Source of the DNA: Apostichopus japonicus
Taxonomy: Eukaryota > Echinodermata > Holothuroidea > Aspidochirotida > Stichopodidae
Reading direction: 5' to 3'
Assembly: GCF_037975245.1 (NCBI RefSeq)
Contig: NC_092569.1
Coordinates: 18,085,501-18,149,500 of the forward strand
DNA: 64,000 nt
Shown here: positions 26,339 to 38,089 of the stretch, one piece after another
Numbering within the stretch: position 1 is the first letter of the stretch
Layout: each line of letters starts with the position of its first letter
Position numbers and translations under genes: made by a program
The notes under the pieces: model-generated
The model's database searches: none
What the model was told of the DNA's origin: nothing
What the model saw: the letters and a program-made list of their open reading frames with translations, nothing else

Positions 26339-29235
26339 GTGAGCATTGATACTTGACCCATCAAGTCTTTGCATATAATCGACTACACATTAATCATTAA
26401 AGGCAAGTGTCATGGACCAAATCAAAGGTTAAAGTAAAAGCATATGTACATATCAACCTGCAGAAACCTACGTTGCTAATGTAGAGCGAACATTGTCGTT
26501 ACCCTTTCCCCTTCCCACCTTACACAGTATATGGCATAGAACGGCATACAGCTGTTAGTGAATATTAACACTAACTCGAACCACATAAAACTACTCCAAC
26601 TGGTAAGTATCTATTCCAGTTCCTGTTACACTGTGCTGCACTGTGCCACACAGTATACAGTGCCATTCTTACACAGATTCACTTTTATCTTTTATCTGTA
26701 ATCAATCCTAGGGCAATTTCTGTCTCTATTACTCTTCTGCCCAGCACTTAGAACTTGTTAAGATGAAACCAGTACACTAATTTACATAGCTGTTTTAGTC
26801 ACCGATGCTTTCACACAGAGGTAAAATAATTGTTATCTAAGATGTGGTTATTAGGATGCCAAATTTATGTCTAACGAGAAACAGAACTAAAGAGTCATCT
26901 GCTGAACCTGTTCTATAAAAAGTATTATGTTTATGGTCATGCATGTTGGAACAGGTGTTTACATTCATGGATATGTGAGTTGGTGCATTGGGACATTTAT
27001 ACATTTCATGGTGAGATCTTCCCTCACTGCCATGGTTTAGAGTAGGTGCACATATTGCCATGTCAAAGATTTGATGAATTTACTGTAACTTTAATGACTA
27101 GAAGTCTTGGGATTGGTCAATATATTATGGCATTCATGGTATTGAATTGAATGCAACAGATGTATAGTGGTTTGATGTAGTGACCTGTAATTGGTATGGC
27201 CTGAGGCTGTTTTCTTTCTTGAATGTGTAATCATGGAGCTATAAACAGAGGTGTAATAAACTGGTGACTGTCAACCAGTGTTCCAATTACAAAAAAAAAA
27301 TTGTACATGCACCTGTGCATGTAGGTTAAACAAAAATTACCTGCACAAACAAATCATTACCTGCACCCCAAGTGAAAAATACAAAAAGGGTGTTTTCAAA
27401 GTTACTCCTGGGTTTTGTTTATGTAGGCCATTTCGGGATATGATGATTACTGAATATTTTACTTGCATGCACATGCACACATAGCTTACATGTGTGCATG
27501 CACATGTGCGCACACACATGTAAGCTATTTAAGTAACATGCAGTCAAAAGTTACGTGCATTAATTTTGGTGCTGTCAACCCTTTGTATTCACATGTCACC
27601 ACTGGTTTGACAGATCTGCTTGCAACTCTCCAATCTTTTCGAGCAATCACTAGTAATTTCACTAATATCCACTATAAATTTAATCGCTGAATAAATTGTT
27701 GGCCAAATCCACAAGTTGCAAATTTTATGCTACATCACACCAAAATAAATCTACACATGTTTTTTAAAAGGTAAATACTGACCTATCAATATGAAACATT
27801 TGAGAGATGCAAAAACTCATCTGCACATCTCAAAAAAAAGTATTTCTTTCCTACAAAGTGAAACACATTTGCCAATGGTTGGTACTATTATGAAGAAAAG
27901 GCCTACAGTAGCTACAAAATGAAACTCCTATATTTTTGCATTAAAGGCATACATGTAAATAACATTTTTGGTAATGTACATACACAGTAACTCATAGAAA
28001 ATGACAGGCTAACCCTTTATTATAACCTATATACAAACTATGCCATTTAAACTGCTTCTGTACACATAATACACATGACTTTATCCACTATTTGGTTTTG
28101 GCATTCCTGAACAATCCATTACACAATAAATATCTTCTGCTTGTGAACAAATACTTCTGGCAGATATTGCATTACTGGGTGGAATATCATGATAGTCTTA
28201 TATTATAAATTAATAAAGAATGGACACGTCCCTTGCTGTAGCTGCAAATCTAAACATCCCATTTTGAGTTGAAAACCTTGATCAGTGCGTGCAACTGAGT
28301 GAATTTCATAGCTCTCAACTCTGCTTGTTAAAAAATGTGACTAGTTTTCATTTGAATCACTCTACTTGTCAATGGTTGAGGTTGAATATACAACTCTAAA
28401 GGGGGTTCACAATTTCCCTTTCTAGTTTCTAATCTACCAACCTTTTTTTGATGCAAAAGAGGAACTTCAAGTACAGGTACAGATGCAACAACTGGCATTT
28501 CTAGTGAATATTTCAAACCCATTGGGAAGCAATTCACAATGAAAATCAGACCAGTTGTGAAGCAATTCAACTAAAATTTTCAGAATATGCTTATTTGTGG
28601 TGAACCCTGCATAAAATAAATTTGGTAATTTTTAAAACAGGTTCCTGGGTAAATTACTGAACTTCCTGCATTGTCAAATTTAAAGGATTTTTTTAATGCA
28701 TATTTCGTAGAAAGTTATTGATATAGCCTATCCCTGGGTAACTGTAATTTTCGTGGAGCTGGTTGTTTACAGACACTGCAAAGAGCCCAGGGTAAATATT
28801 GGATCAGGTTTTGAGGCTTTGCGCATGTGTAGTTTAAACTCTCAAGTTCAAACAGGCGTACGATATGCACATACAAATAGTGAATAGTGAACTGTGGAAT
28901 TTAGCAAGAAAAATATAAACCTATGGAGTTGGCGACAGGGAAGTACAAATATAAGTGCTAATGAATGGGGGACTGGGCGGTGAAAATTGATTGAAGGGGC
29001 AGGACAGGCGAACAGAGGTAAAACAGTGAAGCTAGTAAGGTACTTGACCAGCTGCCCTATAGTGTAGAATATATTCGCACAGTATGGGATTGGGAAGTGA
29101 TACGATAGCAACTAGGGCCTAGTAAAAATAAATGCAATTGTTGTTCGATCGGGACCTAATTTTTCAGTAACATTACTGGGTAAGGATACACTTACCCTAC
29201 AATATTATTACAACACTTGCTTAAAATAATACTTT
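26339..29235. other. Unannotated element sequence
   Basis: No gene recognised. It holds a TG/CA-rich hairpin at 27482-27527. The minus-strand frames at 28328-28570 and 28848-29111 are open but without motif. Confidence 0.4.
27482..27527. repeat. TG/CA hairpin
   Basis: Perfect 15-base arms TAGCTTACATGTGTG and CACACATGTAAGCTA around a 16-base, partly self-complementary centre. It lies inside a CATGCACATG-rich stretch. Confidence 0.9.
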
Positions 29236-29482
29236 ATGGCACGGTTATACTTTGATCTCATTGGGGAGAGTACAAAAAAAATGGAGACAGCATGGTTTCA
29301 CTCACCCGTTAAATTGCTAATTGCACATCAAAAAGTTACACAAATATTAAAAACCACTGGTAAAAAAATAAACATCAGCTCTGGTCTGGTCTCTGATCCT
29401 CAGGGTTGTCATCTCTGGGAGTGGAAATATTCCTATGATTGTCTTTGCAAATCTAACTTCAAGCCTCAGGTGGCAACTAAAG
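29236..29482 (+). CDS. Possible coding exon upstream of the SET-like exon
   Basis: Open to a GTATGT donor (phase 1 end). The peptide includes SDPQGCHLWEWKYSYDC. No acceptor was chosen with confidence and no family recognised. Confidence 0.22.
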
Positions 29483-29573
29483 GTATGTCTTGAACTAAGT
29501 TAAGCCATCTTGATGCCAAGTTCAAACTTTTGTCTTCAGTATGTTGTCTTAAGTATGACGCCTTATCAAAGCG

Positions 29574-29780
29574 ATGAGCCAAACATTCGATCCGGGTGAT
29601 CCTCCTTTCGCTAGACCAAGCCCAGCAGTAGCCGAACGTCAGGCGATGCGTGCATGGTTGGGTCTATACCTCCAGAAAAAAAAAATAGTGCCTATGTGGA
29701 TGTTTCAGTGCTTTGAAAGTAGTTCTGCTGTTTTAAATCCGCTCTTGCACCATGAAATGTTTATTGCAAAAGCATTATAA
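29574..29780 (+). CDS. Possible short open frame with CpG-rich start
   Basis: An ATG-initiated 68-codon frame whose first 100 bases are clearly richer in C, G and CpG than the surroundings (MSQTFDPGDPPFARPSPAVA, then RQAMRAWLGLYLQ). It might be a first exon of the SET-like gene 1 kb downstream, or an inserted fragment. No homology recognised. Confidence 0.25.
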   Translation: MSQTFDPGDPPFARPSPAVAERQAMRAWLGLYLQKKKIVPMWMFQCFESSSAVLNPLLHHEMFIAKAL

Positions 29781-30798
29781 TTTTATGATATATTTCTAAC
29801 CGATGCAACTTAGATGTCGTGTAAAGAGAAGTTTGGGGCCATTAAAAGAGGCTTTTCACTACTGTACTAACAAAGTTGATAAATGGTTATTTTCAGTCCA
29901 GTTTATTGATGGCGTTATTGTTGAGTCTAAATTTGTCTCAAATACAACAGCACTGGTGTGTATGTTAGTTGAGCTTTTTGAATTATTCACAGTATTTGAC
30001 GAACAGTGTTGTGAATGGTAAAAGTATGTGCTTAAAACATGTTGCATTGCAGTAAATGTATACATGTTGGTCAGGGGTAGTAGATATGTGCATTGTGCAG
30101 CTGCTCCCTTGAATGTGGGGCTTAATGTAAACTTTCAATTTAATTTGGCATGATCCCATGCCAATGATCTGCATAATATTTGGTATGAAGCTATACTTTA
30201 ACAAGAATTTATATAGTACATGGCAAAATCTCATATTAGTGGTGCCACCAATTTAAAATCAGTCAGATAGCCTATGTACTACATGTGTGCTTATAAACAT
30301 GATAATACTGTGCATGAAGGGCACTATGTTAGCATCAGACTCAAATTTATGTTGGTCTTGAAATGTAAATGAGCCCTATCGTTAGGTCTTCCAATAGTTT
30401 ATCTTTCCAATATTTTGTAAGCATGATATATTACATAGATTACTTGGTACAAACTAGTAGTTGATAGTGTTAGGTAGGACAACACATTATGTCATTAGTT
30501 ATTTAACTGTTGTTGCACAAGATCATTTTAAATCAGCTACAGGTACAAAAAATAATTGAAAATGGGTCATTCATGTAGGTTTTGTCATATTGCATGGGTA
30601 CAAACTATATCGTAAACCTGGAGGTACAATAGATGATTCAAGAATGTCTCCAAATTATTAGGTTGACAGGGCTTTTACTTGTGAATGCCTAAATGTCAAT
30701 TACATGTTGTAATCAACTCTCATATTATTGTGAGTACTATGATGGCCAGAAAATGATATTAACTTGACCAACTGTAACTGCATATTTTGTGGTTACAG

Positions 30799-30921
30799 GT
30801 TATGGAGTATTGCACATAGGAAGTTCATCAAAGGGGAGTTCCTAGTAGAATATTGTGGAGAGCTAATTTCCCACAAGGAAGCTCTGAAGAGGGAAAAGGT
30901 TTACCATGAGGAAAAAGGATG
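30799..30921 (+). pseudogene. SET-domain exon (KMT5A-like), frameshifted
   Basis: Acceptor GGTTACAG, then GYGVL in one frame. One base appears to be missing at about 30812, after which the next frame gives HRKFIKGEFLVEYCGELIS and KREKVYHEEKG. This is the N-terminal part of a SET methyltransferase fold and resembles KMT5A/SETD8 (KGxFxVEYxGxLI). The catalytic NH(S/C) and GEELxxDY parts were not found. It is probably a degenerate copy of an element-borne or captured lysine methyltransferase. The 3' border is uncertain. Confidence 0.6.
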
Positions 30922-31306
30922 GGGTAGAGTAACTGAGGCCATAGACCCCATTTTGTAATACTGTATTTTAATCATATCTGAAACCTTTGAGGATTGATAC
31001 CATTGAGTATGGCATGATAAAAGTGAAGTGCTTATTATAATGAACTCAACCCCTAAGGCTTTTCCAACCAGTTTCAACTACTGTTTGCCCCTCTCCTTCT
31101 TCATAGCTTTTCAATGCAGTCCTGCTTTTCATCTAATTCCATTATCATAGTTAGCTGCTCTACCCTCTATTACTGTTTTCACCCATCATATTTACTCAAC
31201 TGTCTTGAAGGAACTTGAGCAAGTAGCATGCGTTATTCTGACTATCTTGTCAGTATATTGTTTTATAATGCTCTATACCAGCTCTGTCTTCTGCTTTGAA
31301 TTTTAG

Positions 31307-31390
31307 CTGTAACAAGTAATGAGGAGAGTCATGGAGATGAAGATCATGTCCCTGTTTGCAAACTTCACAACACTTCAAAGGGTCAACAAG
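31307..31390 (+). CDS. 84-nt acidic exon, copy 1
   Basis: Acceptor TTGAATTTTAG and donor CAAG|GTATGG; phase 1 at both ends. It encodes VTSNEESHGDEDHVPVC and then KLHNTSKGQQ. It is duplicated with its flanks at 33233-33316. Symmetric phase means the copies could be used in series without breaking the frame. Confidence 0.5.
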
Positions 31391-33232
31391 GTATGGATTG
31401 CAATCTCTGCCATTTGCATTGAAACCACAATTAATAGAACACATATACAGGAGAGAAGTAGATGAATATGTCTAACACCTTGTAACTTGCTTATTCTTAT
31501 TTCACACATATAGTAATTTTTAGAGCAACTATGTTTTTGAAGTGCTTCTTTCATTTTTTCATTTCATTTATATTGTTTTATATAACATAAGTATGATATA
31601 ACAACATAGGAGATAAGAACCAAAACCTGTGAAAGGAAGTGTACTAAAAACCCTATGGGGCTTGTTGAGTAGTGACACTCCCTGACAAAATACAGTTCAC
31701 TTAACAACTTTACTACTTATCAGAGGTATAAGCATGTAGTTTTATCCACCGACAACACCTAATGGGCAATTAGCATTGCTTTTTTTTTTATTAGGACTTT
31801 CACTTCCAACCTGCTTTACTTGTGCTCTGAAACTTCTATTTTTTGTTTAGACCTGTGTGAGGCTGTATGCGTGGTGGGATTCTGTGTTAAGGGGGAAAAC
31901 TGAACATAGGTTTTGATCTCATCTGTCAAAAGGAAACAAACAAATTGTTTGAGCTGTTGCATGGTGGTTTAGAGAGCTGTTTATCGATGGTACTTGTACC
32001 TGTGGTACAGTAGGTCCGTCTCAGTGTGGGGCTGTGAGATTTGTACAATAACTTTCGAGAGCTATATTCCTGCAGCAATGAGTGTTTTGTTGATTTGTAC
32101 AATGAACAGACCTATTCAAGACAGATTCATGCGCATGGTGTGAATAGTCAACTGGAGGCAGTCCGTCCTTTTTTTTTGGACATGTGAGAATAGGTTAAGT
32201 ACAAAGGAGATTCTTCCATATTCACGCAGCAACCTAGTATACATTGAATAGCTGAACAGATTTTAAACTTTCAACAGCTTCATATCAAGTACACTACACA
32301 CTTAAAAAGTTATTGATAATTGATTTGGAAAATTTGGACTTGTTCCAGTGGAACATTACACAGACCAGAGATGTGTGAGCAAGGGCCACAATAGATTTGA
32401 TAAAAACAAAAAGATGCACTTGCAGAAAAATCTTAGAGTGTAAAATTTCTTTTTGTATTTCTTAACGGGAAGCACAATTTTACAGGTATGAAATAATATT
32501 ATTAAAATGAGAGCATTTCAGGTCTATATTTATTATATGCTGTAGGCTGTCACTTGTCTGAAGCATTTTGCATGTGAATGTCTACATGCATCTATTACTG
32601 TGTACATGATACATACTGTAATGCTTTGTTGAATTTGTATTGAGCAATTGTACCATCATTATTCATTAAATTGGACCAGTGGAATCAATTGCCTTTACCT
32701 TTGACTTAAGCCAACATTCCACCATGAAGCTCCAATGTGAATTATCCACATTTTTAATATTCTTTTCATTAAAATATTTCAACTTGTGATATGATCATTG
32801 CATTTGGAATGTCTTTATTCATTTGGAAATTAATTGAATGAAGAATGTTATGTCATGGATATGGCTAACCCATGTTGGAAAAAATTGGGGGAGAGGTGGA
32901 GACAAATCAAGGTATTATGGGTGCTATTATAATTACACCATATATTCCACTCAATTGTTACAGCAAATTGAATGCATTGTTAAGGAAAGTAAGATTTACC
33001 TGTTTACACCTATGTGCAACAGCTGGTCTTGACATGGCATATCAATTGATAAACAATCACATGACAAAGTTCTGCTGTATTGGGCATATTTGCTAAATAT
33101 TGAAATGAAAACATAAAATTGATATTGATCATAAATATATGAGCAAATAACATGCATTATTCTGACTATCTTGCCAGTATATTGTTTTATATAATGCTGT
33201 AAACCAGCTCTGTCTTCTGCTTTGAATTTTAG

Positions 33233-33316
33233 CTGTAACAACTAATGAGGAGAGTGATGGAGATGAAGATCATATCCCTGTTTGCAACCGTCGCAACACT
33301 TCAAAGGGTCAAAAAG
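33233..33316 (+). CDS. 84-nt acidic exon, copy 2
   Basis: Same splice sites and phase as the copy at 31307. It encodes VTTNEESDGDEDHIPVC and then NRRNTSKGQK. The upstream flank from about 33150 is also duplicated (from about 31227). Confidence 0.5.
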
Positions 33317-34196
33317 GTATGGACTGCAATCTCTACCATTTGCATTAAAGCAAAAATTTATACTACAATATTTATAGGAGGGATAGAAGTATTTATGTTA
33401 ATTCCTTTTATGTTTACTCAATTATTTTTAGATCACACATCATTTCAGCACATGCAAAGTATATTTTAGCAGTGCTGCTCATTAGGTTTTAGTCTTCCAC
33501 TGCTAACAACTGATAGGCAATGACTGGTGGTTGTTTGTTGTATGGACATTCAATCCCAATCTGGTGCTCTGAAATTGTTATTTTGAAACACTGTGAACAT
33601 AGTTTACCATCATATGGTTCTCTACACATAGTGATATAAGGATAAAGATTTGGCCAAATCTCACTGGTTACCAGACTACCAGTTGTACTTCATTCTTACC
33701 CACCGATGCCAAAATTATTGTTTGTTTGGGCATCTTGACCAATCAACCCCAAAGTGGTTGTGGTACACAGTACCAGGGATGGTTTGTCAAGAGGAATTTT
33801 CCTACACATTCAATTCTAGCAAATAGATATTACTCTAGACTCCACCCCAACTCTAATTGTGGTCTGCTGAAGATCACTTAAATATGGGTCCGTGTCTGTT
33901 CAGTGTCTCTCTTTGTGGGGACAGATGAAGCACTTGTGCATTGTGATATCATAATATCAAAGCTGAATGCTTTTGCATGAATTTGGGCAATTATAGTAAG
34001 CATGACATTTTAGTTATAGAAAGTGCTTCCATGTGTAGAGATGCCTGTTCATGGAAGTGCAGGAGAGTATAGATTGTATCAAGGGTCACTTGTACGTCAG
34101 TTCAAAATAGTTTGTGTTTTTTGTAAGTTTTCACTGTGATTTACTAGTACTGAGTACCTTCTACTATTTGATGTGATATGATATTATTTCTTACAG

Positions 34197-34268
34197 TAAG
34201 GAAGTATACCATATGGAAAAAGAGCCACGAGAAGAAAATACATCACAGGAACCTCAAAGACGATGCAA
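34197..34268 (+). CDS. Possible basic exon of the SET-like gene
   Basis: Acceptor ATTTCTTACAG. It enters in phase 1, as required by the 84-nt exon, and leaves in phase 2 at GCAAG|GTAGAA. The peptide includes RKYTIWKKSHEKKIHHRNL. A second open frame exists in the same bases, so this assignment rests on the phase chain. Confidence 0.35.
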
Positions 34269-35593
34269 GGTAGAAAAATCTGCTTAACTCACAGGAAGTC
34301 TTGACAAACCTTCCATTAATTGTGGATCCATGTTTGACTTTAGTATTAGTTAATTATTTATTTATTTATTTGTTTGCCACAAAAGTACAAAGTGGAGGGA
34401 AGTCTTCCATAAAGCTTAAAAGCATAACAATGTGGAAGACTACTGTATATGGCACATAAAATGGCACATAAATGTCAGTAACTGGAACCTCAATTAATGG
34501 AATGGACCATTTACTTTTAATCATTCATTCCAGCATTCCACTTACTAAAACCATGAGTTTCAATTTGTAATCATGTGTATTAGGCATATTAGTCACAAGC
34601 TAGACAGTAAAAAGTTCAATAACAAGAACTTTGTTGACAACTGTGTCTACTATATATGTATACCATCCTATCATAATTATGGTTTAATAGCCAGGCACAA
34701 TACTGTTGACTACTGCATGTATCTGTATGTTAGAGTAAGCTAGTTTTCAGTAGCAACAATATTCCATGTGGGGTTCAGTGACATCACTGTATAGTTCATA
34801 CAGTATTTTTAATAATCTGTCAAAATTCTCAGAACAGGTCAGTGTTTCACCTTTTTTTTGGGGGGGGGGGGGGCTGGATATACATACTAAGAGCCTTTGC
34901 CAACATAGGCTAACTTCTCAAGCCCATTCCTTTTCAAAATTTAATCTCTCGCTCTCACTACAGAAGGAAACTTGCAAGAGAGATTTGTCAGATGAGTCTC
35001 AATCAGATATTTTAGCACCCATGTTGTTATTATTCTGGTAAACAAATGTGTCAAATTATCCCTATTTTACCCTGAAATGTGCATGATCAGATGATTTGTG
35101 GACATTTGTGTTGATATTAATTATTGGCATGTATTGAAACATAATGGTTAGCCTGTTATAATACTTAATTGAGCTATTTTACATGAATATTAGGTCAAAT
35201 GTCGTTTTTGCTTAAACTATTCTGCACCAAATGCTTCTTACCTAACATGGCCGATGAAGTAGTGGCTCTTCTACGATGTTAAAGAACGAGGTCATCTACG
35301 AGTCTTTTCTGATAACATATGTAAAAATTAAGTATAGTGTGGAAAACCACTTGAATTTAACTGTTAAATATTCATATGAATAATGATATACAATTGATCA
35401 TATGGGAAAGGACATTATGTCATCAATTATTCATGAGTTGTGCAGTGTTTTACTAGGATGTTAGAAATGGGGGATTGCCTCAGTCAGTTTTTTTTAATTT
35501 GACGGCTGGGGTAGGGGGTGATTTTCCCAATTTTTTTTTATTTGTATATTAAGAAGTCGCTAATACTTTGCTGATGTTTCTTTTTGCACCTAG

Positions 35594-35694
35594 ATCAAAA
35601 AAAGATAATGACTTCCTAAAGACACAGGGCGAAGATGTCCCATACAACTGGTTTATTGGCAAATGCCAGAAGCTGGCAGAGAAAAGAATGTTAA
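35594..35694 (+). CDS. Coding exon of the SET-like gene (unknown domain)
   Basis: Acceptor TTTTTGCACCTAG, phase 2 entry matching the preceding exon, donor GTATGT with phase 1 exit. It encodes SKKDNDFLKTQGEDVPYNWF and IGKCQKLAEKRML. Length 101 fits the phases exactly. No family recognised. Further exons to the right were not identified. Confidence 0.45.
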
Positions 35695-38080
35695 GTATGT
35701 TGGCAGATTAATTTAATCTTGTGTGTTGATCCTGTAAAATATTACAAAGATTTAAAGTTATAGTCTCAGAAAAACAACCAATTAGTGAGAGAAGAAATTA
35801 GTGAGATGATCTTCCTATTTTTTTTGGAAAACTGGAGAAGTATGTCATATTATCGACACCAATTCAAAATTACCAACCACTAACACAAAGTAATTAGGGT
35901 GAAACTGAACCACTGTATTCATGTACATTATTTGTTTTTTTCAAATTGATAAGCGTTATTCATGTTCTTTATAGTTTGGGAAAACTGTTCAATTGGTTCA
36001 GCCATGATTGAACAGGTCTCCTATTAAAACAGAATAGTAACACAAAATGATATTTGATTTGCTTAGGTTGTACATTTTCAATAGCATACAAATGGAATGT
36101 TGTTACAACTTCAAATTACAAATCAAGCAATCCCTGCATAGATCATGCTACCCCTGACTAGATGTCCCTTTTTGCAAATGAAAAAGAACTTACCTATACT
36201 ACAAACTAGTATTCCAAATTAAGTGTATGTTAATTGAACCTGAAGCCCTGTAATACCATGTGATTGCAGAGAAAAGAGAGTTACTGTACCTGGCTAAGGA
36301 GTATTAAGCCATGTCACATCATTATAAATTCTTGTTCCAAATTAATAAAATGTCAATATCCTGCACTTTTCCATTTATGGGGGACAGTATCATCTCAATA
36401 ATAATTTATGAACAGTTTGCACCAGAGAGAAATAAGCCAGATACAGCTAAATTGTAAACACAATGTCATATTTCATATTTGATCATATTAAGTTAATGAT
36501 CCTTATTGCCTTTTATCTACAAAACTTCATTATTAGGGCATTGGAACTCCCTTTTACACCAATTTGCATTCAGGTTTATATTACAAATTTGATGAGTTGT
36601 ATTGAATTTAAATAATTTTTTACTTCAATTTAAAAATGTATTGCATATTATAACTGAATTGATGCTCTTTTTCTGTTTTTATAATTTCAAAACCTTTACT
36701 ATACACTGAACCAAAAGCCCGAATTGGAATCTTCTACTAAAGCAGATAGATTTTCAAAGTAGTTTATAATTGACTTCTCTTAAAATATGTGTTACAACTG
36801 CCAGTAGTTAATCTCATATGTACAGTATAGTATTTGCATTTGCTTCTGATGTCAGTTAGACTGTTCTCGTACTTGGTGAGTAGATGGTTGAGTAGATGAA
36901 CCCACATTGCATTTGGCGCTCATTTCAAAAAGAATAATGAGGTTATGGAAAGTACAATAATACTGCAGCTGGAAGTTGATGTGTGAAGTTGTTGACTAGT
37001 GACTGGTTGATGTGTATTAAATTTGACATTACCCACAATACTGCATAGGGGCATGTACATGGTTGAGGGTAAGTAAGTAAAGGTAAAGTTATGCAGTTTA
37101 ATTTAGAACCCAAGTTTTTAGCTGGTTGTCATTTCCACATAATTGCACTAGAAACCTGATGATAAAGTGCTACATTTAGCAGGTTTTAGTCTGTTATTGT
37201 GTTGACACCAAAACAGAGCCCATAATAATGCATTCCTAACTGATATACTGCTAATGCTAAACACCTAGTTCTACAACACCTTTACAAATTATACATACAG
37301 AATATTGTTTTCACATGTTGTGAAGAGAGTATATAAATATGCATTGGAAATCAATGAAATTCTTCAATGTCTGCATCTAATGAAAAAAATATGCATTATT
37401 TTCTGTGGTTCATATTGCATCTTCTTTCAATAACAGTAATGCCAGTATGAGCGTTTAACAAGTGTTGCTTGTAAACCAGTTGTAGGCTGACAAGTATTCT
37501 CCTGTGCAATCATGATCTGTTCCACTGCACATGATCATGCAACATAAATGGTACAACAAACACATGTGTTTAGGATGCTGATGTATGAACCAATAATTAG
37601 AAACTAAACTAACACTTGACTGCATTTTGCCTTGAATTTCATGACATACCTTTAATATTAAAAAATGCCAGGATGATACTTCCGAAGCTCACAAAGTCAC
37701 ATACTTTTGTGGATGATAAGGATTGCAGTATTGGCTGATGCTGCACAATTGGAGAATTATTGGTTGGCAAAATTGAGACAAGTTGAATATTTCAGTAAGC
37801 GATATAAGAGCCCTGATTTCACAAATGTTGTATTGTACTGAAGGTCATTACTTTGTAAGCAAAGTTTATGTTGGTTTTGGACTTTTATTATTATTTAATA
37901 CCATAAATATGAATATATTGGCTAACAAACGTTCAAATATTGTATTGACTCTGTTATGAATTTAAAAATATATTTCCGAAAGTGCTGAAGCTGAACAAAA
38001 CTTTGTTATATCCTATCTTTAAGTATACCTTGCATGTATATATATATAATTATAGATATAACATTTTGGGTGAAAAGAAG
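35695..38080. other. Unannotated element sequence
   Basis: AT-rich, no gene or strong repeat recognised. Confidence 0.45.
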
Positions 38081-38089
38081 TTTGGGTGG

